A stretch of DNA of 24,695 nt from a virus: the IMG/VR virus record IMGVR_UViG_3300042566_000967, positions 1-24,695 of that record; one strand, 5' to 3'. Positions 1-7,717 of this stretch are shown one piece after another. Position 1 is the first letter of the stretch; each line of letters opens with the position of its first letter. The notes beneath the pieces were generated by a model. That model was not told the origin of the DNA and searched no databases. It saw only the letters and a list, made by a program, of their open reading frames with translations. A program made the translations under genes and the position numbers.

Positions 1-25
1 ACATCAAGGCAGAAATACAATTAAA

Positions 26-784
26 ATGATTTTTCTAAGCAAAAACGGTGCTGATGAATACATTAACCTGCTTGCTCAAGGTCTTGGGCAAACACCTGTG
101 AGCGAGTTTGAGTATGAAGACACTCAAGAGCCTATAGTACTTAGAGGCATACTCAAGCACAAATTAATGAAACGCTGTTGGCAAGATGGCCGTGACTTTT
201 ACTACGTTGACACTGGATATTTTGGTAATGGTCGTTGGAAGCAATGGCACCGCATTGTTAAAAACAATCTTCAACTGACTGAAATACAAACTCGACCAGG
301 CGACAGATGGGAGCGGCACAAGATTAAATTTAGTTCCTGGAGCAAAGGTAGTAAAATTATTGTTGCTGCTCCAGATGAAAAACCTTGCAAGTTCTACAAC
401 ATAAATTTAGATGAATGGATAGCGCAAACTGTTGCTACACTTCAGCAACACACTGACAGGCCTATTGTTGTTAGACAACGTGCTCCAAAGCGCACAGACA
501 GAATATCCACAAATACTTTAGCACATGCCTTGACTGATGCACACGCTCTAGTAACATTCAATTCTAATGCTGCAACTGAGAGCATATTGTTAGGCGTTCC
601 AGTTTTTACTCTAGCTCCTAGTGCTGCTGGACCAGTTGGGTTACAAGATTTGACACAAATAGAAACACCGTACTATCCAAATCAGGATAAATTATATGCT
701 TGGGCATCAAGTCTGGCATACAGCCAATTTCATATTGATGAAATGAAATCAGGAAAAGTTTGGAAAATATTAAATGCAAGTTAA
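26..784 (+). CDS. GT-B-like phage surface-glycan protein, paralog 1
   Basis: 252 aa. First of four related proteins in the window (the others start at 774, 1709 and 8511). The shared C-terminal half has a strand ending in DRPIVVR (residues 144-150), then a TFNSNAATESILLGVPV stretch (about 177-193), and an end of the form LAYSQFHIDEMKSGKVW (about 230-246). An N/S-rich loop followed by a small-residue helix and GxPV resembles the donor-binding side of GT-B capsule-type glycosyltransferases (KpsC/KpsS-like), but that assignment rests on motif resemblance only. It is about 60 residues shorter than paralogs 2 and 3, and its N-terminal half does not obviously match theirs. It also lacks the HP after RPIxxR that the others carry. 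Its end overlaps the next start by 11 bases. Only 25 bases precede it here, so its promoter lies outside the window or it continues an upstream operon. Confidence 0.72.
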   Translation: MIFLSKNGADEYINLLAQGLGQTPVSEFEYEDTQEPIVLRGILKHKLMKRCWQDGRDFYYVDTGYFGNGRWKQWHRIVKNNLQLTEIQTRPGDRWERHKIKFSSWSKGSKIIVAAPDEKPCKFYNINLDEWIAQTVATLQQHTDRPIVVRQRAPKRTDRISTNTLAHALTDAHALVTFNSNAATESILLGVPVFTLAPSAAGPVGLQDLTQIETPYYPNQDKLYAWASSLAYSQFHIDEMKSGKVWKILNAS

Positions 785-1712
785 AACATTTTTAGAAACA
801 GCTGGTAATTTTGAAGAACGAGACATACTCAAAAAATTTTACCAAGGTCTATTAGTAGATCAAACGGTAAATGCAAAAATCAGTTTGGAGTTAAACTACT
901 CTGCTTGCGAAGTTGCAGTGCTTTACGGTAGTTGGAAACCCAGAGACAGAGATTATCATGTGGTTCGAAATAGCATTGTTAATGAAGCACAGGCATTTGT
1001 GGTGATCGAAACCGCATTGTTAACCAGAAAAGTATTTGAAGAAAATCGATACTACAGGATTGGTGTGAATGGATTCTTAAACAACTCGGGCACGTTTACA
1101 AACAATGAAATTGATGATACTCGATTCAATCAACTTGGGCTGTCTTGGCCAAACTGGCAAAACAACCCTGACGGGTATATTTTGTTGATGTTGCAATTGC
1201 CTGGCGATGCCAGTCTTCGGGGAATTGACATATATGAATGGTGCAAGTTTGCTATGAAACAAATTCGTAAAGTGTCAGACAGGCCTATTAGAATTCGATC
1301 TCATCCTCTGCACAAGTCCAAAGAAAATGACGACTTTCAAAAATTTGTTTTTGAGTTGGCAATGAACTCAACTAGCAATATTATGTTTAGTCAAGGCAGC
1401 GAAATCTCTCTTGCAGATGATTTGATGCATGCGTATTGCACAGTTGGATATTCTACTGGAAGCAGTATTGATTCCATACTATGTGGAATTCCTGCAGTGG
1501 CATGTGACCCAGGTAATTTTGCCTATGAAGTCAGCACAAATTTTTTAGATTCTATTGAAGATCTAATACAACCAGATCAATCTGTAATCATGCCTTGGTT
1601 ATACAAATTGGCATACAGTCAATGGACATTAGAAGAGATGGCTAACGGCCAGGCGTGGAAACACATAAAGCCCTTGATAAATTTTAACAATACACCGCGT
1701 AAGAAAAAATGA
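774..1712 (+). CDS. GT-B-like phage surface-glycan protein, paralog 2
   Basis: 312 aa. Shares with its neighbours the sequence DRPIRIRSHPLHK in the middle, a glycine/serine-rich TVGYSTGSSIDSILCGIPAV segment and the C-terminal LAYSQWTLEEMANGQAW signature. The conserved RSHP and the SxGSxxxxxLxGxP loop look like a GT-B C-terminal nucleotide-sugar-binding domain. The N-terminal part (about 1-150) has alternating strands and helices and includes AVLYGSWKP. No signal peptide or membrane segment is visible. Translation is probably coupled to the gene before (11-base overlap) and to the gene after (ATGA overlap at 1709-1712). Specific donor and acceptor cannot be read from the sequence. The alternative is a glycan-binding or processing protein without transferase activity. 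Confidence 0.72.
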   Translation: MQVKTFLETAGNFEERDILKKFYQGLLVDQTVNAKISLELNYSACEVAVLYGSWKPRDRDYHVVRNSIVNEAQAFVVIETALLTRKVFEENRYYRIGVNGFLNNSGTFTNNEIDDTRFNQLGLSWPNWQNNPDGYILLMLQLPGDASLRGIDIYEWCKFAMKQIRKVSDRPIRIRSHPLHKSKENDDFQKFVFELAMNSTSNIMFSQGSEISLADDLMHAYCTVGYSTGSSIDSILCGIPAVACDPGNFAYEVSTNFLDSIEDLIQPDQSVIMPWLYKLAYSQWTLEEMANGQAWKHIKPLINFNNTPRKKK

Positions 1713-2647
1713 AAACTGTTTCGGTTTCGGTATATCATCGAACTGTGCCAAATGTTAAAAATCAAGAAAAAGTTGATGTCTTAAAGTTTTTTTCCAATGG
1801 TGCTGGGCTTGTTGGCGACCAAGTAATTGATGTTCAGGATTTCCATTGCAGATCAACAGATGTAGCAGTAATACAAGGCTGGATAACAAACGATCCAGGG
1901 ACCAAAAAACACCTAGATTTACGCAACAGAGTTATCAAGCATCAACTGGAAAATCACAAGCACGTTGTGGGTATTGATTCCAATGTGTTTTTGTATGCTA
2001 CTCCGGGCAATCCACATCATTATTTGCGATTTAGTTTTAATAGTATATTTCCTGATCAAGGAAACTATTGTGATTCGCTATCTGATCCTGCTCGCTGGCA
2101 AAAGATCAGCCAAGACTTAAACATTTCTCTCAAAAGTTATCGCACATCAGGCGACCATATATTGTTGTTGCTTCAACGCAATGGTGGATGGAGCATGGGC
2201 AGTTTTGATGTGCAAGATTGGTGCAACAATACCATTGTACAACTGAGGAAATATACCAACAGGCCTATTGTGGTGCGAGCCCATCCTGGAGACAAACAGG
2301 CATTGGCTTATCTTAATCCTGCAACCGGCAAGTGTAAAATTCCGTGGAGTCACAACATTCGTTTAAGCACCAATCGTGAGCTGACAGATGATTTAGTCGG
2401 CTGCTGGGCCGCAGTCAATCACAACAGTTCTCCTGTAGTAGGTGCAGCTATCGAAGGCTATCCTATTTTTGTCACCGATCCGGTCAAGAGTCAATGTCGA
2501 GAAATTGCTAATATAGATTTTTCACAGATTGAAAACCCACAATTACCAGACAGACAACAATGGGTGGAAAGATTAGCAATGAGTCACTGGAAGTTTGATG
2601 AGCTGCGCTCGGGTCAAACTTGGGCACACATGCGGAAATTTATTTAG
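1709..2647 (+). CDS. GT-B-like phage surface-glycan protein, paralog 3
   Basis: 312 aa, same length as the gene before and clearly related. It has NRPIVVRAHPGDK in the middle, AAVNHNSSPVVGAAIEGYPIF as the serine/glycine loop, a repeated 'IENPQLPDRQQW' element and a C-terminal LAMSHWKFDELRSGQTW. The N-terminal domain carries AVIQGWITNDP, matching AVLYGSWKP in paralog 2, so the two share the whole fold and not only the C-terminus. It is the last gene of the first rightward group. Its TAG stop overlaps by three bases the stop of the leftward dehydrogenase gene, so the two operons meet tail to tail with no room for a terminator. The function is probably glycosyl transfer, inferred from the loop pattern and the surrounding sugar genes. 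Confidence 0.72.
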   Translation: MKTVSVSVYHRTVPNVKNQEKVDVLKFFSNGAGLVGDQVIDVQDFHCRSTDVAVIQGWITNDPGTKKHLDLRNRVIKHQLENHKHVVGIDSNVFLYATPGNPHHYLRFSFNSIFPDQGNYCDSLSDPARWQKISQDLNISLKSYRTSGDHILLLLQRNGGWSMGSFDVQDWCNNTIVQLRKYTNRPIVVRAHPGDKQALAYLNPATGKCKIPWSHNIRLSTNRELTDDLVGCWAAVNHNSSPVVGAAIEGYPIFVTDPVKSQCREIANIDFSQIENPQLPDRQQWVERLAMSHWKFDELRSGQTWAHMRKFI

Positions 2648-3438
2648 ACTCGCATGCCTGGAAACACAGTGCGTTTGACTTGATCGTTGTCGTGATCAAT
2701 TGTGTCAAACAATTCAAATGGCAACTCTAATTGTTTACACAAATCGGCCATGGCTTTGGTATCCTTGGGCAAACACATACCACCATATCCACGCATGTCT
2801 GGACCGCAATTCAAGTAATTGGAACTTGATGTGCCGCGCAATAAAAATGTGCTTAACACAACGTCATAATCTGAATTTAGCCGATCGCAAATTTCATACA
2901 TCACATTGGCAAATGTTACACGCAGAGCATTAAACGTATTTGAGTAATATTTTAAAATTTCTGCCTCCGTTGGAGTCATTTTTACACGATGCTTGGGCAA
3001 CCATGCATGTGCTTCGCACACTCTATGCCATGCACGTTCACTGGCCACTCCCACAGCCAGCAAGTCATGATTGCGAACAAAGTCTTCCAAGGCACTGCGC
3101 TCACGCAGAAACTCTGGCACAAAACAAATGTCTCGATCCTGATATTGATCAATTAATTTCTGTGTGGTTCCGGGCACACTGGTTGACTTGAGCGCAATCA
3201 CTCCGGTGTATCCAATGTCTTTGAGTCCTTGTATAGTGCCATGCACAATACTTAGATCGCATTCACCATTTGTACCAGCAGGAGTGGGCACACAAACAAA
3301 TACAATTTCTGTGCCTAACAATGAATCAAGGGCAGTTGATAGTTTTGGATCATGTGCCACAACTTCGTGCCCGAGCATTCGAAACCCTTCTCCACAAGCA
3401 GATCCTACCACACCCCATCCAGCAACACCTATTTTCAT
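2644..3438 (-). CDS. UDP-glucose/GDP-mannose dehydrogenase, shortened
   Basis: 264 aa. Family members oxidise the C6 alcohol of an NDP-hexose to a uronic acid with two NAD+. Visible motifs are the Rossmann GWGVVG (7-12), CVPTP (49-53), KSTSVPGTT (84-92), PEFLRERSALEDF (108-120), the active-site Lys in ILKYYSNTFNA (Lys163), and the catalytic cysteine in GYGGMCLPKD (Cys222). It ends about 40 residues after that cysteine, whereas cellular enzymes run to roughly 390-450 aa with a C-terminal UDP-binding domain. That third domain is therefore absent. All catalytic residues I can check are present, and the stop is in a compact gene junction, so this looks like a stable short form and not a frameshift. 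It is translationally coupled (ATGA) to the upstream epimerase gene. The likely product is a uronic acid donor for the adjacent transferases. Confidence 0.88.
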   Translation of the reverse strand: MKIGVAGWGVVGSACGEGFRMLGHEVVAHDPKLSTALDSLLGTEIVFVCVPTPAGTNGECDLSIVHGTIQGLKDIGYTGVIALKSTSVPGTTQKLIDQYQDRDICFVPEFLRERSALEDFVRNHDLLAVGVASERAWHRVCEAHAWLPKHRVKMTPTEAEILKYYSNTFNALRVTFANVMYEICDRLNSDYDVVLSTFLLRGTSSSNYLNCGPDMRGYGGMCLPKDTKAMADLCKQLELPFELFDTIDHDNDQVKRTVFPGMRV

Positions 3439-4313
3439 TTTAAACTTTCTAAAGTTAAACGAATACCCTCGGGCAATGCAATCTTTGCTTCAAAGTCAGT
3501 TAACGAATGAAATTTATCAATTGTTCCACATCGACGTTTTACTGAACCTTCGGGTGCTGGCATACAAACAACATCTCCAGTGATGCCTGCTTCACACAGT
3601 ATTTTGATAGCCAAATCTCGGATTGAAATCTCATCATCAACTCCAATGTTTACAATTTGATTGGCAAAGTTTTCCTCCATGATCACTCGGCAAGTGGCTT
3701 CAATGGCATCCGAAATGTACATGAAACTTCTAGTGTTCTCCCAACCGTGCAATGTTAGGTCACCTGTGAGAGCACGTTCATAAAACTCTGGAATAAAGTG
3801 ATCAACTTGCCCGGGGCCATACACATTGTGATAACGAATGATAGCATACTCCTGACCCAGTTGGGCATGAGCCGCAACACACTGAATTTCATTTACAATT
3901 TTACTGCCACCATAACTCCAGCGTGGATTGGTCACATCACCAACTACCAACGGTACTCGTTCATCTGTGGGCACAGGATAATCAAACAAGTCCACAGCAC
4001 CAGCATAGCTTTCACATGTGCCAGTAAACACAAAACGTTTTACTTGGCCTGCGTATCGGTCCAATAGATATTGAGTAGGTAGCACACTATCACGCACTAC
4101 ATCAAGTGGGCGATTGTAAAAGTGCTTGGTTCCGTTGTGTGCGGCTAGATGAACCACAATGTCCACATCCGGCAATGAATCTACATTTGCTTTTACAGTT
4201 AGATCACATCCATCCGTGCGGTCTGCTCTAACCACTACATGCCCTTGTGCTTCTAAGGCAGGCACAAGGTGTTGGCCAATAAAGCCACTGCTGCCAGTTA
4301 CTAATATTTTCAT
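3435..4313 (-). CDS. NAD-dependent epimerase/dehydratase (extended SDR)
   Basis: 292 aa. Extended short-chain dehydrogenase fold acting on NDP-sugars. TGSSGFIG (7-14) is the GxxGxxG nucleotide-binding motif. HLAAHNG is the usual HLAA strand. FTGTCESYAG carries the active-site Ser/Thr region, and the catalytic YxxxK is YGGSK. RYHNVYGPGQ is the substrate-side motif of UDP-glucose 4-epimerase and dehydratase relatives. I place the start at the ATG at 4313, because MKILVTG is the normal N-terminus and this ATG forms an ATGA overlap with the upstream methyltransferase stop. An ATG 24 bases further upstream would add a nonsense extension. The exact reaction (4-epimerase, 4,6-dehydratase or reductase) is not resolved. 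Together with the dehydrogenase it probably supplies an activated sugar. Confidence 0.88.
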   Translation of the reverse strand: MKILVTGSSGFIGQHLVPALEAQGHVVVRADRTDGCDLTVKANVDSLPDVDIVVHLAAHNGTKHFYNRPLDVVRDSVLPTQYLLDRYAGQVKRFVFTGTCESYAGAVDLFDYPVPTDERVPLVVGDVTNPRWSYGGSKIVNEIQCVAAHAQLGQEYAIIRYHNVYGPGQVDHFIPEFYERALTGDLTLHGWENTRSFMYISDAIEATCRVIMEENFANQIVNIGVDDEISIRDLAIKILCEAGITGDVVCMPAPEGSVKRRCGTIDKFHSLTDFEAKIALPEGIRLTLESLK

Positions 4314-4930
4314 TTGATATTGTACTGCTTTTTCCATTCAAAAAATTCCATTGTTTCAAATGGAACGTCGTTGTTGACATACCAAGTTTCCATATGACTC
4401 CATACTCCTGGATTGCGTTTGCGTTGTGAACAAACATTATATACAGCTACTTTGTAGCCTTGAGTCAGCAAGTAATTGGTAGCAATCACATTGTAATTTA
4501 CGTCTTGGCAATAGAGATCATGTTCAAACGCAATAAAATCAAAAGTCAATCCAGATTCAACTGCTTTTTTAAGTGCGGTAAATGTATTTTCGGGCGGTTC
4601 TATGTCTGCCTGTAAGAAGTTGATGCGGTTGGGCAATCCTTGAGCTTGGGCCGCTGACCAGTAATCAAAGGTAGTGGCATCCTCCCAATAGATATGATTG
4701 GTTCTACAATCAGGCCAGAATGGTTGGTTTCTAGTGTCCAGTTCTAGTCCAAACCCCCGCCATCCCAGTCTTTCCAATGCCACAGTGTTGCTTCTCTGCA
4801 CAGGCTTTTGAGATCCTATTTCTATATAAGTGCCGTTTGGCCCACACAGCCCGTATGCAAACCTGTCTACCTTGGCTTCTGCTGATTTATTGAACGTCAG
4901 GTCTTTGAGTTGATTGAAGTAGAATGTCAT
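4310..4930 (-). CDS. FkbM-like SAM-dependent methyltransferase 1
   Basis: 206 aa. The segment NGTYIEIGSQKPVQRSNTVALE (about 32-53) followed by LGWRGFGLELD (55-65) is the motif I to motif II stretch of FkbM-type methyltransferases. In these the glycine-rich loop binds S-adenosylmethionine and the following acidic residue binds the ribose. INFLQADIEPPENTFTALKK (103-122) and FDFIAFEHD (130-138) give the later strands. FkbM proteins O-methylate sugars or related small molecules. It is clearly paralogous to the gene at 6393, including the EIGxxKPxxxSNTxALE and DIEPPxNTFxALK stretches. It is the first gene of the leftward late operon, with the TATAAATA promoter 17 bases before its start. The natural substrate is probably the glycan made by this locus, which is inferred. 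Confidence 0.8.
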   Translation of the reverse strand: MTFYFNQLKDLTFNKSAEAKVDRFAYGLCGPNGTYIEIGSQKPVQRSNTVALERLGWRGFGLELDTRNQPFWPDCRTNHIYWEDATTFDYWSAAQAQGLPNRINFLQADIEPPENTFTALKKAVESGLTFDFIAFEHDLYCQDVNYNVIATNYLLTQGYKVAVYNVCSQRKRNPGVWSHMETWYVNNDVPFETMEFFEWKKQYNIK

Positions 4931-4946
4931 GGATTTCTTTGTTGGG

Positions 4947-4954
4947 TATTTATA
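4947..4954 (-). promoter_or_regulatory. T4-type late promoter, leftward
   Basis: TATTTATA on the plus strand reads as TATAAATA on the minus strand, an exact match to the T4 late promoter box recognised by the gp55 sigma factor. It lies 16 bases upstream of the leftward methyltransferase start codon, leaving room for a short leader. It should drive the three-gene leftward operon. Confidence 0.75.
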
Positions 4955-4956
4955 GT

Positions 4957-4964
4957 TATAAATA
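4957..4964 (+). promoter_or_regulatory. T4-type late promoter, rightward
   Basis: Exact TATAAATA, 26 bases before the ATG at 4991, which also has an AAAAAGG ribosome-binding site. It is separated from the leftward late box by only two bases (TATTTATA-gt-TATAAATA). It should drive the rightward GT-GT-methyltransferase-GT operon. Confidence 0.78.
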
Positions 4965-4990
4965 TATGTAGTTAATTAAAAAGGTTACAG

Positions 4991-5740
4991 ATGACAATTC
5001 ACGTTTACACATCACAAAGTATTGATTATTTCAATGACATTGGCAAATACAGTTTGGCCAGCGTATTAAAATTTCTTCCTAGCGACACAAAAATTACAGT
5101 CACTACAGAAGATTTTGACAAGTGGCCCAAATTGAATCCTAGAATCAATCTAGTTGATTTGTACAGTCTCAACAACGGGTTTAAACCGTTTGAAGATCGC
5201 TGGCAAGGTAAAATCATGCAGAAGGTTATTAGTTTTGCCAAAAAAGGCTATACTGTGTTGGAAGGAACAGAACACAGTGCTGCTGATACCATGATATGGT
5301 TAGATGCTGATGCGTTCATCAAACGTTCGCTTGATGAAGCGTTTTTTAGAAAGTTGTTAAATGGCAATCTATCAGCACACCTAGGCGTCACACACGACAG
5401 CGGCGAGTTTTGTGTTGAAAGTGGTTTCTTTGTATTTGATCTAACACATCCAGGCCGCAGTGATTTTGCTAGAATCTATCGAGACTACTATGACAATGAT
5501 CGCATGGAAGGCATGGGTCGTTTTTATGACAGCAACGTGCAAGGGCATGTGGTCAAAGATTGCGAAAAATTAGGAATTACATTTACAGAAATGAATCTCC
5601 GTCAAAAAGGCAATACACCCATTCGTGGCAGCATGGTCAACGACGACGTGGGACACTTCAAAGGAAAAATCAAACGCCAAGCCGAAGAATTGTACGAAGA
5701 ATTTGTCATTAAAGATTATGTCAGTCAGGTGCTTGCATGA
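4991..5740 (+). CDS. GT-A-like glycosyltransferase 1 (DxD)
   Basis: 249 aa. MIWLDADAFI places a DxD-type metal/nucleotide-sugar motif at D105-A-D107. CVESGFFVFD (141-150) is the GT8/GT-A-like strand that follows, and GHFKGKIKRQ (221-230) is the C-terminal HxKGxxK element that usually coordinates the diphosphate. The order of these three elements is that of GT8-like transferases. No membrane segment is seen, so it is likely cytoplasmic. The start is supported by AAAAAGG 7 bases upstream and by the late promoter before it. It is first in a tightly coupled four-gene operon (ATGA to the next gene). The 6983/7007 gene is its nearest relative in the window, sharing WLDAD and a similar length. Donor and acceptor are unknown. 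Confidence 0.8.
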   Translation: MTIHVYTSQSIDYFNDIGKYSLASVLKFLPSDTKITVTTEDFDKWPKLNPRINLVDLYSLNNGFKPFEDRWQGKIMQKVISFAKKGYTVLEGTEHSAADTMIWLDADAFIKRSLDEAFFRKLLNGNLSAHLGVTHDSGEFCVESGFFVFDLTHPGRSDFARIYRDYYDNDRMEGMGRFYDSNVQGHVVKDCEKLGITFTEMNLRQKGNTPIRGSMVNDDVGHFKGKIKRQAEELYEEFVIKDYVSQVLA

Positions 5741-6396
5741 CACATGACATAACATGGATCACAAGCTTCAGCCAAGTTTATTTTGACTCTGTAGCAAAAT
5801 ATAATTTACCTGGCTGGTCAATGCTGGAAGGTCACAAAATTGCCATGACTGAAAACATGCCAGGGTTTTCTTATCCAGGACTTGAAGTCATTGATGCAAC
5901 TCCTGCATACCCAGATCCCAATGATCCACACTTTGCTCTTGGTGGCACTAAAAAGGGCAAGTTTTGGCGCAAAGGCAAGTGTTTTTTGTGGGCCATTCGT
6001 AATGCCAAAACACGTTGGGTGATTTGGCTCGACAGCGATGTTAAAGTTCTAAACCCCATTGACTTGAGTCGCTTCTGGCCTAGAGAAGGAGATGTTGTGA
6101 GTCTCATCTGCGGAAATCTCAAACAGGCAGAATCTGGTTTTGTTATTGTAGATACCCACCATCCATTGTTTAGGCAATGGACTGATGAATACGAACAATG
6201 CTGGTACAACGGCATTGTTGATACACTACATCGTCCCTGGGATAATGATGTGTTGTGGTATGTGTGTAAAAAATTACCACATCGCAATTTAAGCAAGAGT
6301 GTAACAAAAAGTCCACAAGGATTTGAGGACACAGACTTATTGGATTACATGTACCACTATTCGGGTAAACGTCAAAAAGATCTGGTGCGAGCATGA
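5737..6396 (+). CDS. GT-A-like glycosyltransferase 2 (DxD)
   Basis: 219 aa. RWVIWLDSDVKV gives the DxD motif at D99-S-D101. QAESGFVIVDTHHPLF is the post-DxD strand shared with the other GT-A-like genes, RPWDNDVLWYV lines up with the usual D-N-D acceptor-side segment, and YMYHYSGKRQKDL is the C-terminal HxSGKR element. The N-terminus ITWITSFSQVYFD matches ITSFDQTYYD of the 7007 gene, so the two are paralogs. Start and stop are fixed by ATGA overlaps on both sides. Probable cytoplasmic sugar transferase acting with the methyltransferase encoded next. Specificity is unknown. Confidence 0.78.
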   Translation: MTHDITWITSFSQVYFDSVAKYNLPGWSMLEGHKIAMTENMPGFSYPGLEVIDATPAYPDPNDPHFALGGTKKGKFWRKGKCFLWAIRNAKTRWVIWLDSDVKVLNPIDLSRFWPREGDVVSLICGNLKQAESGFVIVDTHHPLFRQWTDEYEQCWYNGIVDTLHRPWDNDVLWYVCKKLPHRNLSKSVTKSPQGFEDTDLLDYMYHYSGKRQKDLVRA

Positions 6397-7010
6397 AGCC
6401 ACAACTATTAGCCTCTAAAAAACGCAGTCAGGCATACCAAGAATTTTTTGCCTTTAGCATTGGTGGCCCAAACAAAACCTATATTGAAATTGGTGCTTTT
6501 AAACCAGCAACCAAAAGCAATACCTATGCACTAGAAGTTGATCAGGGTTGGCGCGGATTTAGTATGGAACTAAATCAAAAATACAAAGGACATTGGGAAC
6601 AATGCTTAGAACGTCACAATCCTGTGTGTTGGGAAAATGCTATTACATTTGATTACCTTGCACAAATTGAAAAAATGAACTTGTCTCGGCGCATTACTTT
6701 CCTCAGTTGCGATATTGAACCACCTAGCAACACATTTGCCGCGCTAAAACGTGTGATAGAACAAGGCATTGAGTTTGATTGTATTTGTTTTGAGCATGAC
6801 AAGGCAAATCCCAGTAACAAAGATACCACTGACTATGATCCTATTGTGCGTGAATATTTGGCAGGCAAAAGTTACAGGGTAGCAGTCAGTGATGTTTATT
6901 GTAACAACCAAAAAGACTACTTGTTTGAAACTTGGTTTGTAAAAAATGACGTTGACTATCCGCCTACACAGACATTTGATGAGTGGAAAATCTGGATGGG
7001 CCTGGTATGA
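6393..7010 (+). CDS. FkbM-like SAM-dependent methyltransferase 2
   Basis: 205 aa, paralog of the leftward methyltransferase at 4310-4930. It shows NKTYIEIGAFKPATKSNTYALE then GWRGFSMELN, ITFLSCDIEPPSNTFAALKR, FDCICFEHD and a closing ETWFVKNDVDYPPTQTFDEW that aligns with ETWYVNNDVPFETMEFFEW in paralog 1. The acidic residue after the second strand is N here (MELN) where paralog 1 has D (LELD), a change at the usual ribose-binding position. It lies between two DxD transferases, with ATGA overlaps at both ends, so stoichiometric coupled translation is likely. I infer methylation of a sugar in the same glycan. Having two copies in opposite operons suggests two methylation positions or two glycans. 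Confidence 0.8.
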   Translation: MKPQLLASKKRSQAYQEFFAFSIGGPNKTYIEIGAFKPATKSNTYALEVDQGWRGFSMELNQKYKGHWEQCLERHNPVCWENAITFDYLAQIEKMNLSRRITFLSCDIEPPSNTFAALKRVIEQGIEFDCICFEHDKANPSNKDTTDYDPIVREYLAGKSYRVAVSDVYCNNQKDYLFETWFVKNDVDYPPTQTFDEWKIWMGLV

Positions 7011-7717
7011 ACATTGAAGTAATTACCAGTTTTGATCAAACGTACTATGACATGATTGGATATGCCTGTGTGGACACTTGGTTGCAGTATTGGCCTGACG
7101 ATTTGATTCTTACTTGTTATGTAGAAAATATGACCTTGCCCGAAAACTCACGCATTCGTCAAATTCCATTTGAAGAACTAGGTACATCGTATGTGCAATT
7201 CCAGCAGAGTGATGAAAGTGATCGTGTAAAAACTTTTTCTAAAAAAGCCTATTCAGTCATGCATGCGTTTGAAAATAGCACAGCAGATTTGATTATTTGG
7301 TTAGATGCAGATGTCATTACAAAACAACTATTGCCTCGTGAAGTGTTAGAATCATTGTGTTCCAACGCACAAATGGCAGCATACATGGCAGTAGATCATG
7401 ACGGATGGTACAGTGCTGAAACAGGTATTTTTGCAGTTAACACACGCCATGTTGCATTTAAAAAATTTGCTTCAAGATATCGTGAACGTTATGACAATCA
7501 TATCAAACATGATTTAAGACGTTTTTACGACGGAGAAGTGTTCGGTGCTGTGGCAAAAGAATTTAGAGCTCGGCCACATCAGTTTGAAATGAACGACTTA
7601 TGTGGCAAGTTTACAAAGGCTTATAAAACACCAATGAAACACACTGTTTTTGGAACGTTTTTGCATCACTACAAAGCCAAACATTCCAAAGCAGCTTTTG
7701 TAGCTCAGGTCCAGTAA
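7007..7717 (+). CDS. GT-A-like glycosyltransferase 3 (DxD)
   Basis: 236 aa from the ATG at 7007, which I choose because it forms an ATGA overlap with the methyltransferase stop and gives the normal MNIEVITSFDQTYYD start. An ATG 24 bases upstream is out of pattern. IIWLDADVI puts DxD at D100-A-D102. SAETGIFAVNTRH is the following strand and FLHHYKAKHSK the C-terminal HxKxKHSK element. RRFYDGEVFGAV matches GRFYDSNVQGHV in the 4991 gene, so these two are close paralogs. It is last in the late operon. Its 3' end runs 13 bases into the 3' end of the leftward gene at 7705. Function is probable sugar transfer to the surface glycan. Confidence 0.8.
   Translation: MNIEVITSFDQTYYDMIGYACVDTWLQYWPDDLILTCYVENMTLPENSRIRQIPFEELGTSYVQFQQSDESDRVKTFSKKAYSVMHAFENSTADLIIWLDADVITKQLLPREVLESLCSNAQMAAYMAVDHDGWYSAETGIFAVNTRHVAFKKFASRYRERYDNHIKHDLRRFYDGEVFGAVAKEFRARPHQFEMNDLCGKFTKAYKTPMKHTVFGTFLHHYKAKHSKAAFVAQVQ

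Noticed and set aside
3164-3583. 139-codon rightward frame across the dehydrogenase/epimerase junction
   Set aside because: It covers the start of the dehydrogenase with its Rossmann motif and has no ribosome-binding site or recognisable motif.
5871-6332. 153-codon antisense reading frame within glycosyltransferase 2
   Set aside because: Low-complexity translation opposite a gene with clear DxD motifs and ATGA junctions; no independent signal.
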